Shown here: piece after piece, positions 36,049-45,237 of the stretch
Layout of the letters: each line of letters opens with the position of its first letter
Numbering within the stretch: position 1 is the stretch's first letter
NCBI GenBank assembly: GCA_965279065.1
Contig: OZ257134.1
Coordinates: 3,720,001-3,784,000 of the forward strand
Length of the DNA: 64,000 bases
Origin: JAKAXS01 sp965279065
GTDB lineage: Bacteria > Pseudomonadota > Alphaproteobacteria > Rhizobiales > Hyphomicrobiaceae
Direction of reading: 5' to 3'
Position numbers and translations under genes: made by a program
The notes under the pieces: model-generated
What the model saw: the letters and a program-made list of their open reading frames with translations, nothing else
Told to the model about the DNA's origin: nothing
The model's database searches: none

Positions 36049-36708
36049 TTACCGCCCCGGGCTGTGCTCCTTCAGCAGCGCCGCGATCGTGCCGCGCAGT
36101 TCCGCGATGCCCTTCTTCTCTTCCGACGATGTCGCGATCACATCCGGAAACGCCGCCGGCTCCTTCTCGAGCGCCTTCAGCGTGGCATGCGCCAGCTTGT
36201 CGAGCTCAGTCGGCTTGATCTTGTCGGCCTTCGTCAGCACCACCTGGTATGTCACGGCCGCCGTGTTCAGCATCTCCATGATCTCGCGATCCGGCGCCTT
36301 GAGGCCATGCCGGCTGTCGACCATCAGGAACACGCGTGCCAACGTCGGCCGCCCCGCCAGATACTGCCGCAGCAGCTTGTTCCACGCCTTCACGTTCTCT
36401 TTCGGCGCCTCGGCAAAGCCGTAGCCGGGCATGTCGACGAGATAGAGCAGAGCCTCGGACGTGCGGAAGTAGTTCAGCTCCTGCGTCCGCCCGGGCGTGT
36501 TCGAGGTGCGCGCTAGTCCGTGCTGGTTCATAAGGGCGTTGAGCAACGTCGACTTGCCGACGTTGGAGCGTCCGGCGAACGCGATCTCCGGCCGGTCGGC
36601 AGGCGGCAGCACGTCGAGCTTCGGCGCGCCGAGCACAAACCGCCACTCCTTGGCGAACAGAACGTCGCCCGCTGCGATGTCTTCTTCCGTGAGGTCGGCA
36701 ACCGTCAT
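36049..36708 (-). CDS. engB: Ribosome biogenesis GTP-binding protein EngB/YsxC
   Basis: This 219-residue GTPase has G1 GRSNVGKSTLLNAL, G2 TSNTPGRTQELNYF, G3 LVDMPGYGFAEA and G4 LTKADKI. It helps late 50S subunit assembly. ATG 36708 is selected because AGGA precedes it by 6 bases and the upstream SDR gene stops just before; a longer frame would overlap that gene. It ends 7 bases from the convergent Clp-N gene, which separates it from its usual downstream neighbour argB. Confidence 0.96.
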   Translation of the reverse strand: MTVADLTEEDIAAGDVLFAKEWRFVLGAPKLDVLPPADRPEIAFAGRSNVGKSTLLNALMNQHGLARTSNTPGRTQELNYFRTSEALLYLVDMPGYGFAEAPKENVKAWNKLLRQYLAGRPTLARVFLMVDSRHGLKAPDREIMEMLNTAAVTYQVVLTKADKIKPTELDKLAHATLKALEKEPAAFPDVIATSSEEKKGIAELRGTIAALLKEHSPGR

Positions 36709-36721
36709 CGCGTTTCCTGAT

Positions 36722-37480
36722 CTAGCCCCGTCCGACATACGGCATCGCCGTCGCCATGACCGTCATGAATTGCACGTTGGCCGACAGCGGCAGCCGCACC
36801 ATGTACAGCACCGCGTCCGCCACATGTTTGACGTCGATGCGCGGTTCCGCCTTGCGTGAGCCGTCGGCCTGCAGTGAACCCTCCGCGAACGCATCCGTCA
36901 GTTGCGTCGCCGCGTTGCCGATATCGATCTGCGACACGGCGATGTCGTGTGCGCGCAAATCCAGTGACAGAGACTTCGTCAGCCCCGTCATCGCGTGCTT
37001 CGTCGCCGTGTATGGCGCCGAGTAGAGCCGTGGCACATACGCCGCGATCGACCCGTTATTGATGATGCGTCCGCCCTTCGGCTCCTGCGCCTTCATCAGC
37101 CGCACCGCCGCCTGCGCACAAAGGAACGCGCCATTGAGGTTGACGTCGACGACTGACGACCACTGCGCGAAGCTCAACTCGTCGATCGGCAGAGGCGGCG
37201 CCGAGGTTCCCGCGTTGTTGAACAGCACGTCGAGCCGCCCGAACGCCGACCTCACCTCGTCGAACAGCGCCTGCACCGAGGCCGGATCGCTCACGTTCGT
37301 CGGCACCGGCATCATGCGCCCTCCATGTGCCACAGCCGCCTCCGCCGTCGCTTCCAGTTCCGCCAGTCGGCGCCCCGCGATCGCTACGTCGTAGCCCTCG
37401 CCCTGCAGGGCCAAGGCCACCGCGCGGCCGATGCCGCTGCCACCGCCAGTCACCACCGCCGATTTCGCGCTCGCAGTCAT
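36722..37480 (-). CDS. Short-chain dehydrogenase/reductase
   Basis: This 252-residue classical SDR has the TGGGSGIGRAVAL cofactor loop, LFNNAGTSA, an active-site Ser in NNGSIAAYVPRLYS and YTATK as the catalytic Tyr/Lys. Arg residues after the second strand (AGRRLAEL) favour NADP(H). The substrate is unknown. It stops 13 bases before engB, so the two may share a transcript. Confidence 0.93.
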   Translation of the reverse strand: MTASAKSAVVTGGGSGIGRAVALALQGEGYDVAIAGRRLAELEATAEAAVAHGGRMMPVPTNVSDPASVQALFDEVRSAFGRLDVLFNNAGTSAPPLPIDELSFAQWSSVVDVNLNGAFLCAQAAVRLMKAQEPKGGRIINNGSIAAYVPRLYSAPYTATKHAMTGLTKSLSLDLRAHDIAVSQIDIGNAATQLTDAFAEGSLQADGSRKAEPRIDVKHVADAVLYMVRLPLSANVQFMTVMATAMPYVGRG

Positions 37481-37501
37481 CGCAGCCTCTTCAAACAGAA
37501 A

Positions 37502-37526
37502 CGGGCGGTCCGCACGGGACCGCCCG
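37502..37526 (-). terminator. Terminator after 3-hydroxybutyryl-CoA dehydrogenase gene
   Basis: CGGGCGGTCC and GGACCGCCCG form a 10-bp stem. On the minus strand TTTCTG follows. It lies between the hbd stop (37554) and the SDR start (37480). Confidence 0.75.
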
Positions 37527-37553
37527 AATGCTTATGGCACAGCTTCGCGCCGT

Positions 37554-38483
37554 TTAGCGCGTCGGTACGGGCTTCTCGCCGCGATAGTCGTAGAAACCGC
37601 GGCTGGTCTTGCGCCCCAGCCATCCGGCCTCGACATATTTCACCAGCAGCGGGCACGGCCGGTACTTGGAATCCGATAGCCCCTCATACAGCACCTGCAT
37701 TACGGCCAGGCACGTATCGAGGCCGATGAAATCGGCCAGCTCCAGCGGCCCCATGGGATGATGCGCACCGAGCTTCATCGCCTTGTCGATCGCCTCCACC
37801 GTGCCGACGCCCTCATACAGCGTGTAGACGGCTTCGTTGATCATCGGCAGCAGGATGCGATTGACGATGAACGCCGGAAAATCTTCCGAGACGGCGATCT
37901 TCTTGCCCAGGCTGTCGACGAACGAACGCGCCAGCGTGAACACCTCGTCTTCCGTGGCGATGCCGCGGATCACCTCCACCAGTTCCATCAGCGGAACCGG
38001 GTTCATGAAGTGCATGCCGATGAAGTGTTCCGGCCGGTCCGTCGTCGAGGCCAGCCGCGTAATCGAAATCGAAGACGTGTTTGAGGCGACCAGCGCATCC
38101 TTCTTCAGCTTCGGGCAAAGCTCCTGGAAGATCTTGCGCTTGATCGCTTCCTCTTCCGTGGCCGCCTCGATCACGAGATCGCAATCGCCCAGCGCGGCCA
38201 TCCCATCGGCAAACTTGATGCGCTTCAGCGCCGGCTTGACGTCACCATCCTTGATGATGCCCTTGGAGGCTTGCCGCCCCATGTTCTTCTCGATTGTCGC
38301 GATCGCTTTGTCGACGGCGTCCTTCTTCAGATCGTTCAGCGCGACGTCGTATCCCGCCAGCGCGATCACGTGCGCAATGCCGGTACCCATCTGCCCGGCA
38401 CCGATGACGCCGACTTTCTTGATGACGGGAACGGGGCGGCCTGAAGTCTTGCCCTTTGCCGCCGTTTTGACCGCTGCATCCAT
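37554..38483 (-). CDS. 3-hydroxybutyryl-CoA dehydrogenase
   Basis: This 309-residue enzyme has an N-terminal NAD fold (VGVIGAGQMGTGIAHVIALAG), the ASNTSSISIT loop, catalytic His in MHFMNPVPLMELVEVI, and a helical C-terminal domain (HHPMGPLELADFIGLD). It interconverts acetoacetyl-CoA and (S)-3-hydroxybutyryl-CoA. In serine-cycle methylotrophs this can feed the ethylmalonyl-CoA route or butyrate-type metabolism. It follows etfAB, forming the common etfB-etfA-hbd set of alphaproteobacteria. Confidence 0.94.
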   Translation of the reverse strand: MDAAVKTAAKGKTSGRPVPVIKKVGVIGAGQMGTGIAHVIALAGYDVALNDLKKDAVDKAIATIEKNMGRQASKGIIKDGDVKPALKRIKFADGMAALGDCDLVIEAATEEEAIKRKIFQELCPKLKKDALVASNTSSISITRLASTTDRPEHFIGMHFMNPVPLMELVEVIRGIATEDEVFTLARSFVDSLGKKIAVSEDFPAFIVNRILLPMINEAVYTLYEGVGTVEAIDKAMKLGAHHPMGPLELADFIGLDTCLAVMQVLYEGLSDSKYRPCPLLVKYVEAGWLGRKTSRGFYDYRGEKPVPTR

Positions 38484-38546
38484 CGTGAGAGTTCCTATCC
38501 AGTGGCCCGCTCGAATCGGAGCTGCCCGATTGCTTGTCAGCCCCGA

Positions 38547-39491
38547 TTACTTGCCAGCTTTGTCCAGTTCCGCCTGAAGCGCCGGAAGCGCCTCGAAGAG
38601 ATCGGCCACGAGGCCGTAGTCAGCCACCTGGAAGATGGGGGCTTCCTCGTCCTTGTTGATCGCCACGATGACTTTCGAATCCTTCATGCCGGCCAGATGC
38701 TGGATCTGCCCCGAAATGCCCACGGCGACATAAAGCTCGGGCGCCACGATCTTGCCGGTCTGACCGACCTGCAAATCGTTCGGAACAAAACCACTATCGA
38801 CCGCCGCGCGCGACGCACCCATCGCCGCGCCGAGCTTGTCGACCAACGGCGCCAGATGCGTCTTGAAGTTTTCCGCCGAGCCCAGACCGCGACCGCCGGA
38901 GACGACGATGCGAGCTGCCGTGAGTTCCGGCCGGTCCGACTTCGTCAGCTCCGCCGTCTCGAACTTGGAAAGCCCGGCCGAAGCCGGCGCCGTCACGTCC
39001 GAGATCGGTGCCGAACCGCCTTCGCCGACGCCCTCGAAGGCCGAGGTCCGCACGGTGATGACCTTCTTGGCCTCGTTCGATTGCACCGTTTGGATGGCGT
39101 TGCCGGCATAGATCGGCCGCTCGAACGTGTCGCCGCTCTTGACTGCCGTAATGTCGGAGATCTGCATCACGTCGAGCAGCGCGGCAACGCGGGGCATGAC
39201 GTTCTTGCCTGTCGCCGTCGCCGGCGCGACGGCAGCGTCATAGGCGTCCATCAGATTGACGATGAGGGCGGACACTTCTTCGGCCAACGCATTCGCCAGA
39301 TGGGGCGCATCGGCGACGAGCACCTTGGAAACGCCGTCAAGCTTCGCGGCGGCCTCGGCGGCGGGCTTGCAGCCGCTGCCGGCCACGAGCACGGCGATGT
39401 CGCCTCCCATGGCCTTGGCGGCGGTCACCGCACGTGCCGTAGCCGAACTCAGTTCGGAATTCGAATGCTCGGCCAGAACGAGAATTGCCAT
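38547..39491 (-). CDS. etfA: Electron transfer flavoprotein subunit alpha
   Basis: This 314-residue protein has the FAD-binding C-terminal block (VSGGRGLGSAENF, then SRAAVDSGFVPNDLQVGQTG and YVAVGISGQIQHLAGM). With EtfB it carries electrons from acyl-CoA and other dehydrogenases to ETF-quinone oxidoreductase. Its ATG overlaps the etfB stop by one base, so translation is coupled. Confidence 0.96.
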   Translation of the reverse strand: MAILVLAEHSNSELSSATARAVTAAKAMGGDIAVLVAGSGCKPAAEAAAKLDGVSKVLVADAPHLANALAEEVSALIVNLMDAYDAAVAPATATGKNVMPRVAALLDVMQISDITAVKSGDTFERPIYAGNAIQTVQSNEAKKVITVRTSAFEGVGEGGSAPISDVTAPASAGLSKFETAELTKSDRPELTAARIVVSGGRGLGSAENFKTHLAPLVDKLGAAMGASRAAVDSGFVPNDLQVGQTGKIVAPELYVAVGISGQIQHLAGMKDSKVIVAINKDEEAPIFQVADYGLVADLFEALPALQAELDKAGK

Positions 39492-40240
39492 CAGAGCACC
39501 CCATCCGACTTGAGCTTGGACACCAGTTCGCTGACGTCCGCCACTTTCACGCCGGCCTTGCGCCCCGGCGGCTCGGTCGTCTTCAGGACTTTCAGCCGCG
39601 GCGCGATATCGACGCCGAAATCGTCCGGCTTCTTCACGTCGAGCGGCTTCTTCTTCGCCTTCATGATGTTCGGCAGCGACGGATAGCGTGGTTCGTTGAG
39701 ACGCAGATCCGTTGTTACGACCGCCGGCAGCTTGAGTTTCAGCGTTTCCAGGCCGCCGTCGACTTCGCGTGTCACATCGACGTCACCGCCGTTGGGTACT
39801 ACCTTGGAAGCGAAGGTGCCCTGTGGCCACCCCAGCAGCGCTGCCAGCATCTGACCCGTCTGATTGCAGTCGTCGTCGATCGCCTGTTTGCCGAGGATGA
39901 CGAGGTCGGGCTTTTCGGCCTCGACGATGCCCTTGAGCAGCTTGGCCACTGCCAGCGGCTCGACCGTCGTATCGCCTGTGTCGACGAGGATACCGCGATC
40001 GGCCCCGATCGCCAGCGCAGTGCGGATGGTGTCCTGAGCCTTCGCCGGACCGACCGACACGACGACTACTTCCTGTGCGCCGCTCTTCTCTTTCAGTCGA
40101 ACTGCCTCTTCGACGGCGATTTCGTCGAACGGGTTCATCGACATCTTGACGTTGCCGAGTTCGATGCCCGACCCGTCACTCTTGACACGGATTTTAACGG
40201 CGTAGTCCACGACGCGTTTGACCGCGACCAGAATTTTCAT
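39491..40240 (-). CDS. etfB: Electron transfer flavoprotein subunit beta
   Basis: This 249-residue protein opens MKILVAVKRVVDYAVKIRV and includes NPFDEIAVEEAVRLKEK and DLVILGKQAIDDDCNQTGQM, the AMP-binding signature. It is first in etfB-etfA-hbd. GGGGAG lies 11 or more bases upstream of ATG 40240, a weak ribosome site. The 228-base region upstream, toward the rhomboid gene, contains no further gene. Confidence 0.96.
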   Translation of the reverse strand: MKILVAVKRVVDYAVKIRVKSDGSGIELGNVKMSMNPFDEIAVEEAVRLKEKSGAQEVVVVSVGPAKAQDTIRTALAIGADRGILVDTGDTTVEPLAVAKLLKGIVEAEKPDLVILGKQAIDDDCNQTGQMLAALLGWPQGTFASKVVPNGGDVDVTREVDGGLETLKLKLPAVVTTDLRLNEPRYPSLPNIMKAKKKPLDVKKPDDFGVDIAPRLKVLKTTEPPGRKAGVKVADVSELVSKLKSDGVL

Positions 40241-40468
40241 GCGCTAATCTGCTCCCCAGCAGAGTGTTATTGTTTTTGACGCCGACTTCGTCAGCGAAAC
40301 CGCCGAGTTGTGCAGCGCAATTGTTGAGCTTCGTCAACTGCACCAATGCGCACTCCGCGCCCCCAACCCTGGTCTTCGCAAGTGCGAAAAGCGAACTTAG
40401 GAGGCACCCGTCAGCGAGTCAATTGGGCAAACGCGTGTTGTCGGCAGGGCCTTTTGGCGGCGTTCCGT

Positions 40469-41185
40469 TCACGAATAAGCGCCGAGGCCCTTGTCGAACA
40501 GGGGAACGCCCCGTCGGCGCAAAATCAAGACAAGGATGGCGCCTGCGATCAGCCCGCCGATGTGCGCAAACCAGGCGACGGGGCCCGCCTGCGGCAGAAT
40601 GGCCATCACGATCTGCATCAGGATCCACGCCCCGAGTGCAAAGGCCGCCGAAATTCGCAGCGGAATGAATTTGAACGCCAGAACCCAGACGTTAACGCGC
40701 GGATGCAGCATCATGTAGGCGGCGATGACCCCCGCCACGGCGCCGCTGGCGCCGATCAGAGGACTGTCCGACTCCGGACCCACCATCGCATGCACGAACG
40801 CCGCGAACGCACCGCACGCCAGATAGAAGATCAGGAACTTCACGTGCCCCATGGCGTCTTCGACGTTATCGCCAAACACCCATAAAAACAGCATGTTGCC
40901 TGCCAAATGCAGGAAGTCGCCGTGGAAGAACATGTAGGTGATCGGCGTAAGGAACTCCGGCACCCGCAGCGTGTCCCCGGAGACCAGATCAGCCGAGATC
41001 AAGGGATCCACCAAGCTCGCCGGCAGCAGCTCGCGCGGCACCACCGCAAAACTGGCGATGGCACCGGAGTCCAGTCGGGTCGCCTCGAGCAGGTACACCA
41101 GAACGTTGATGACGATCAATCCGACCGTCACGAACTGGAATCGGATGGATTTGAGCTGGTTGTCATCGTGCAGCGGGACGAACAT
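40469..41185 (-). CDS. Rhomboid-family intramembrane serine protease
   Basis: This protein of about 238 residues has six to seven transmembrane helices. The catalytic Ser is in LIGASGAVAGVIAAYMML (GxSG) and the His in FAHIGGLIAGAILVLIL; the HxxxN-like segment FFHGDFLHLAGNMLFLWVFG is also present. It cleaves transmembrane substrates within the membrane. ATG 41185 has AGAGG six bases upstream and gives MFVPLHDDNQ; a longer frame exists. It sits between the cobalamin adenosyltransferase gene and etfB, all on one strand. Confidence 0.93.
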   Translation of the reverse strand: MFVPLHDDNQLKSIRFQFVTVGLIVINVLVYLLEATRLDSGAIASFAVVPRELLPASLVDPLISADLVSGDTLRVPEFLTPITYMFFHGDFLHLAGNMLFLWVFGDNVEDAMGHVKFLIFYLACGAFAAFVHAMVGPESDSPLIGASGAVAGVIAAYMMLHPRVNVWVLAFKFIPLRISAAFALGAWILMQIVMAILPQAGPVAWFAHIGGLIAGAILVLILRRRGVPLFDKGLGAYS

Positions 41186-41253
41186 TGAAAACCTCTGTTG
41201 CATCGGACGCGCCACGCCCAAGTCATGCGGCATCACCGACGGCGCGCTGAATG

Positions 41254-41829
41254 CTAACGGTTTTTACCCGGAACCCAAAGGACATCGCCACCAGATTGAT
41301 GATTGACGTAACGGCTGGCCACGAACAGGTAATCCGACAGCCGGTTGATGTATTTGAGGGCCGCCGCGCTCACCGGCTCGTTCGGCGTTGCCGCGAGCGC
41401 CGTCATGTCGCGTTCGGCCCGGCGTGACACGGTCCGCGCCAGGTGCAGGGCGGCCGCAGCGGCCGTGCCGGCCGGCAACACGAACGATTTCAGCGGCGCC
41501 AGCTCGGCATTCATGGCGTCGATCTCCCTCTCCAGCCAGTCGACCTGGCCCTGTGTCACCCGCAGCGGCTCGTAGTCCAGCTTTTCGCCGCGATCGGGCA
41601 CGCACAGATCCGCGCCCAGATCGAACAGGTCGTTCTGGATGCGCTCCAGCTTCGCATCGAGGTCGGTCTTCGCCGTATGCTGCCGCACCATGCCGACACA
41701 CGCGTTCGTCTCGTCGACAGTGCCGTACGCCGTGATCCGCAGATCGTGCTTAGCCACCCGTTCCCCGGTGCCTAGGCCCGTCGTGCCCGCATCCCCGGTC
41801 CGCGTGTAGATCTTGTTGAGCTTGACCAT
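41254..41829 (-). CDS. Cob(I)alamin adenosyltransferase, PduO type
   Basis: This 191-residue enzyme has the ATP loop KIYTRTGDAGTTGLGTGERV and the helical bundle of PduO/MMAB proteins, ending YLFVASRYVNHQSGGDVLW. It makes adenosylcobalamin, the coenzyme of methylmalonyl- and ethylmalonyl-CoA mutases, which serine-cycle organisms use to regenerate glyoxylate. The start is set at ATG 41829 (MVKLNKIYTRTGD) from family resemblance; an ATG five codons upstream is open. It is in line with the HIG1 gene, rhomboid and etfBA-hbd. Confidence 0.93.
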   Translation of the reverse strand: MVKLNKIYTRTGDAGTTGLGTGERVAKHDLRITAYGTVDETNACVGMVRQHTAKTDLDAKLERIQNDLFDLGADLCVPDRGEKLDYEPLRVTQGQVDWLEREIDAMNAELAPLKSFVLPAGTAAAAALHLARTVSRRAERDMTALAATPNEPVSAAALKYINRLSDYLFVASRYVNHQSGGDVLWVPGKNR

Positions 41830-41895
41830 GTGGCCGTGCGCCATCCCCCAAAAGCGGCCTAACCTAGCTGCTGACCGGTCGCGGTCAAGCACAGC

Positions 41896-42087
41896 TCACG
41901 AGCGTGTCATGAACACGAACGCCATGATCACCACGATGGCGAACAGCTGCAACAGCACGCGTGCACGCATCAACTTCTGGCTGAGGTTGGGGCTCGTGCC
42001 ACGCAGCATCGTCCACAGCCCCATCAGCAGGACTGCGATCACGGCCACGACAGCCACCGTCGTCAGGTGATAGAGGAAAGTTTGCAT
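41896..42087 (-). CDS. Twin-transmembrane HIG1-domain protein
   Basis: The 63-residue product has two membrane helices (LTTVAVVAVIAVLLMGLWTML and LFAIVVIMAFVFM) and the HIG1 signature NLSQKLMRARVLLQ between them. Relatives assist respiratory complex IV in mitochondria; the bacterial role is unproven. ATG 42087 (MQTFLYHLTT) is preferred. The neighbour cobalamin adenosyltransferase starts 66 bases on, an arrangement I recall as frequent in alphaproteobacteria. Confidence 0.85.
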   Translation of the reverse strand: MQTFLYHLTTVAVVAVIAVLLMGLWTMLRGTSPNLSQKLMRARVLLQLFAIVVIMAFVFMTRS

Positions 42088-42265
42088 GAACGCCTGCGTA
42101 CTCCGGTCGGAAACGCACCGGACCCTGACGATTTCTCTTTGGCCCGGCACAACATTTGCCGCAATGTAAGGGCTCTAGTGACAAATAGCGACTAGCGTTC
42201 CGCGCCGCCGGGGTGGCGCGCAGATAGGCGCGCGAGCATGGTCGACCTTGCTGAGGATATGAGGA

Positions 42266-43666
42266 TTGCCTGACGCCTACCGATCCTTTCGGCGCACACC
42301 CTCCCTGATCGTTGTGATCTGGACGCTTGTCGTCGCCATCGGCTGCGCCGGTCTTCCGCATGCGGCCGATGCGCAGACGCCGCCACCCAAGGGCGATGCC
42401 GACAAAAACAAGGATACCCCTGACAAGAAATCGCTCGAAGCCAAGCGCGAGCAGCTGAAGGAGAACCGCCGGCGCGAGCAGGAGATCCAGAAGGACCTCG
42501 CGGTCTTAGCCGCCGAGCGCGTCAAGATCACCGAGGAATCCAAGCTCCTCGCCGGCAAGGTGCAGGAGTCTGAGGGACAGTTGTCCAAGGCCGAAGCGCA
42601 GCTGTCGGACCTGCAGGGCCAGGAAAAGGCGCTGCGCTCCTCACTGACCGAACGCTACGGCAAGATTTCCAAGCTCCTGTCGATCTTGCAGCGCATGGGC
42701 CGCAATCCGCCGCCCGTCATGATCACCAAACGCGAGGACGCATTGAAGATGGTCCGCAGCGCCATGTTGATCGCCGCAGCCTTCCCCGAGATGCGCGCCC
42801 AGGCCGTCAGCCTGTCGGCCAAGCTCAACGAACTCGTCAAGGTGATGGACGGCGTCCGCGACGAGCGCGCCAAGACTGAAGCCTACGCCAAGGATCTCAA
42901 AGACAAGCGGCAGCAGCTCGATGCGCTGATGGAAACCAAGCGCCAGCTCTACGCCCAGAAACAGAATGATTTGCAGTCCGTCCGCACTGCGGCAGCCGAA
43001 ATCGCCAAGGGTGCCGAGAAGCTGTCCGAACTGATCGCCAAGGTCGATCAGGCCGTCGCCAAGAACACCGAACTCGGCGCTTACAACGAGGACGCCAAGG
43101 CCCAGCAGCTCAATCCGGACGCGCAGGTCTCGCCGCCGCCCGGTGGCGCGCCGAATGCCGCAGAATTGGCCCCGGAGGCCAAGCCAGGCAAGTCCGAGCC
43201 GCTCCGTCCATTAATAGCTTTTAATCTGGCCAAGGCTAAACTTCCTTTGCCAGCAGCCGGACGCCGCGTATTGTCGTTTGGAGAAAAAACGCAATATGGC
43301 GCTCAGTCGAAGGGAATCGTCATCGAGACGCGGGCATTCGCCCAGGTAACGTCACCGTGCGATGGCTGGATTGTCTTTGCTGGCGAATTTAGATCTTATG
43401 GGCGCGTCTTGATCATAAACCCCGGCGGCGGCTATCATGTGCTGATGGCTGGTCTATCTCAGATCGACGTGTCGACCGGCCAGTTTGTCGTGGCCGGTGA
43501 GCCGGTCGCTAACATGAGTGGCGGTGCACCGAGTGCCGCTCAACCCGCGCAAGCCTCTGCGCCTGTGCTCTACGTCGAATTCCGCAAGGATGGCGAACCA
43601 GTCGACCCTGACCCATGGTGGGTGGCAAGCAAGCAGGTCGAGATCGGAAAAAAGGTGCAAGGATGA
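42266..43666 (+). CDS. EnvC-like murein hydrolase activator
   Basis: This 466-residue protein starts with TTG 42266 and has a signal-anchor (LIVVIWTLVVAIGCAGLPHA). A long coiled coil (residues 50-290) and a LytM/M23 domain follow. The catalytic residues are lost: the usual DHGGGYHTL stretch reads NPGGGYHVLMAGL, so it probably activates amidases rather than cutting peptidoglycan. Codons at 43205-43460 are oddly AT-rich (TTA, ATA, AGA) compared with the rest. Its TGA overlaps the ATG of ctpA, the usual partner. Confidence 0.9.
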   Translation: MPDAYRSFRRTPSLIVVIWTLVVAIGCAGLPHAADAQTPPPKGDADKNKDTPDKKSLEAKREQLKENRRREQEIQKDLAVLAAERVKITEESKLLAGKVQESEGQLSKAEAQLSDLQGQEKALRSSLTERYGKISKLLSILQRMGRNPPPVMITKREDALKMVRSAMLIAAAFPEMRAQAVSLSAKLNELVKVMDGVRDERAKTEAYAKDLKDKRQQLDALMETKRQLYAQKQNDLQSVRTAAAEIAKGAEKLSELIAKVDQAVAKNTELGAYNEDAKAQQLNPDAQVSPPPGGAPNAAELAPEAKPGKSEPLRPLIAFNLAKAKLPLPAAGRRVLSFGEKTQYGAQSKGIVIETRAFAQVTSPCDGWIVFAGEFRSYGRVLIINPGGGYHVLMAGLSQIDVSTGQFVVAGEPVANMSGGAPSAAQPAQASAPVLYVEFRKDGEPVDPDPWWVASKQVEIGKKVQG

Positions 43667-45159
43667 TGCACAAGAAGGACTATGCGTTCTGGTCGGTCGT
43701 GATGGTGGCCGGGGCCGTGGGCGCCACGGCGGTCCTGAACGTCTCGAACCTGCAATCCGCACCCTCCCAGAACGCTGACATCTATCGCAAGATCGATCTC
43801 TTCGGCGAAGTCTTCGAGCGGGTCCGCCAGGACTACGTGGAGAAGCCCGACGAGGGCGCGATGATCGAAGCGGCCATCAACGGCATGCTCGCCTCGCTTG
43901 ACCCGCACTCCTCGTACATGCCTCCGAAAGACTACCGCGACATGCAGGTGCAGACGCGCGGCGAGTTCGGCGGCCTCGGCATCGAAGTCACGATGGAGAA
44001 CGGCGTCATCAAGGTCGTGTCCCCCATCGACGACACACCGGCCGCCAAGGCCGGCCTGCAGGCCAACGACCTCATCACCCATCTCGACAACGAGCAGATT
44101 GTCGGTCTGACGCTGCAGCAAGCGGTCGACAAGATGCGCGGTCCCGTCAACACGCCCATCACGTTGACCATCGTCCGCAAGGGCAAGGACGAGCCCTTCG
44201 ACGTGAAGGTGACCCGCGACGTCATCCACATCAACGCCGTCAAGCAGCGCGCCGAGAAGGATGTCGCCTACATCAAGGTCTCGACCTTCAACGAGCAGAC
44301 GCACACCAACCTCGTAAAGGCGATGGAGCAGCTGAAGTCGTCCATCGGTGCAGACCTGAAGGGCTATGTCATCGATCTGCGCAACAACCCCGGCGGTTTG
44401 CTCGATCAGGCCATCGCCGTCTCCGACGACTTCCTTGATCGCGGCGCTATCGTCCTGACCAAGGGCCGCGACAACGCCGAAACGCAGCGGGCCCAGGCCC
44501 GCCCGGGCGATATGTCGGACGGCAAGCCAGTCGTGATCCTCATCAACGGCGGCTCGGCCTCGGCCTCGGAAATCGTTGCCGGCGCCCTGCAGGATCACAA
44601 GCGCGCCACCGTCATCGGCACGCGCTCGTTCGGTAAGGGCTCGGTGCAGACCATCATTCCGCTGGGCAACAACGAAGGCGCCATCCGCCTGACCACCGCC
44701 CGCTACTACACGCCCTCGAACCGCTCGATCCAGGCCAAGGGCATTGATCCCGACGTCGTCGTCGAGCAGGAGCTGCCGGAAGAGCTGAAGGGCAAGAACA
44801 TGGATCGCCCACGTGGCGAAGCCAGCCTCCGCGGCCATCTGCGTGGCGAAGACGCCAAGAAGGCGGAGGAAGCCAAAGCCGCCGCGGCGAAGTCTGAAGC
44901 AAAGCCCGCAGAGGCCGCCAAACCCGAAGGCGACGATGACGACGAAGGCGCGGCAGTAAAGCCGGATGAGAAGAAGGAAGTGTCCGGTTCCGCCTCCTAC
45001 GTGCCCAAAGAGCCGGAGAAGGATACACAGCTGCAGTACGCGCTGAACTTGCTTCGCGGCAACGTCGTCGGCGCAGCGGCAATCGCGCAGCCTTCAACGG
45101 TCCCCGCAGCAAGCCCGGCAAGCCCACCGTCCGGTGACAAGGCGGCCGTGCCGAACTGA
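43663..45159 (+). CDS. ctpA: Carboxy-terminal processing protease (S41)
   Basis: This 498-residue periplasmic protease has a membrane anchor (FWSVVMVAGAVGATAVLNV), a PDZ domain (FGGLGIEVTMENGVIKVVSP), the nucleophile Ser in NGGSASASEIVAGALQD and the general-base Lys in RSFGKGSVQT. An Ala/Lys/Glu-rich tail follows. It trims or degrades envelope proteins, often those that control murein hydrolases. It overlaps the EnvC-like gene by ATGA and ends at a strong hairpin. An adjacent ATG at 43666 is an equal candidate for the start. Confidence 0.95.
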   Translation: MMHKKDYAFWSVVMVAGAVGATAVLNVSNLQSAPSQNADIYRKIDLFGEVFERVRQDYVEKPDEGAMIEAAINGMLASLDPHSSYMPPKDYRDMQVQTRGEFGGLGIEVTMENGVIKVVSPIDDTPAAKAGLQANDLITHLDNEQIVGLTLQQAVDKMRGPVNTPITLTIVRKGKDEPFDVKVTRDVIHINAVKQRAEKDVAYIKVSTFNEQTHTNLVKAMEQLKSSIGADLKGYVIDLRNNPGGLLDQAIAVSDDFLDRGAIVLTKGRDNAETQRAQARPGDMSDGKPVVILINGGSASASEIVAGALQDHKRATVIGTRSFGKGSVQTIIPLGNNEGAIRLTTARYYTPSNRSIQAKGIDPDVVVEQELPEELKGKNMDRPRGEASLRGHLRGEDAKKAEEAKAAAAKSEAKPAEAAKPEGDDDDEGAAVKPDEKKEVSGSASYVPKEPEKDTQLQYALNLLRGNVVGAAAIAQPSTVPAASPASPPSGDKAAVPN

Positions 45160-45183
45160 TCGTCAAAGAACCGATCAATGCGT

Positions 45184-45205
45184 GCGGGCGCCTCCGGGCG
45201 CCCGC
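45184..45205 (+). terminator. Hairpin after ctpA
   Basis: The GC-only stem GCGGGCGCC/GGGCGCCCGC is flanked by AATGCG...CATTGC that can extend it, then GCGTTTG. It lies 25 bases after the ctpA stop and before the RppH ribosome site, so termination may be partial. Confidence 0.6.
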
Positions 45206-45237
45206 ATTGCGTTTGAGCCTTGTGGGAGACCGCTGCA

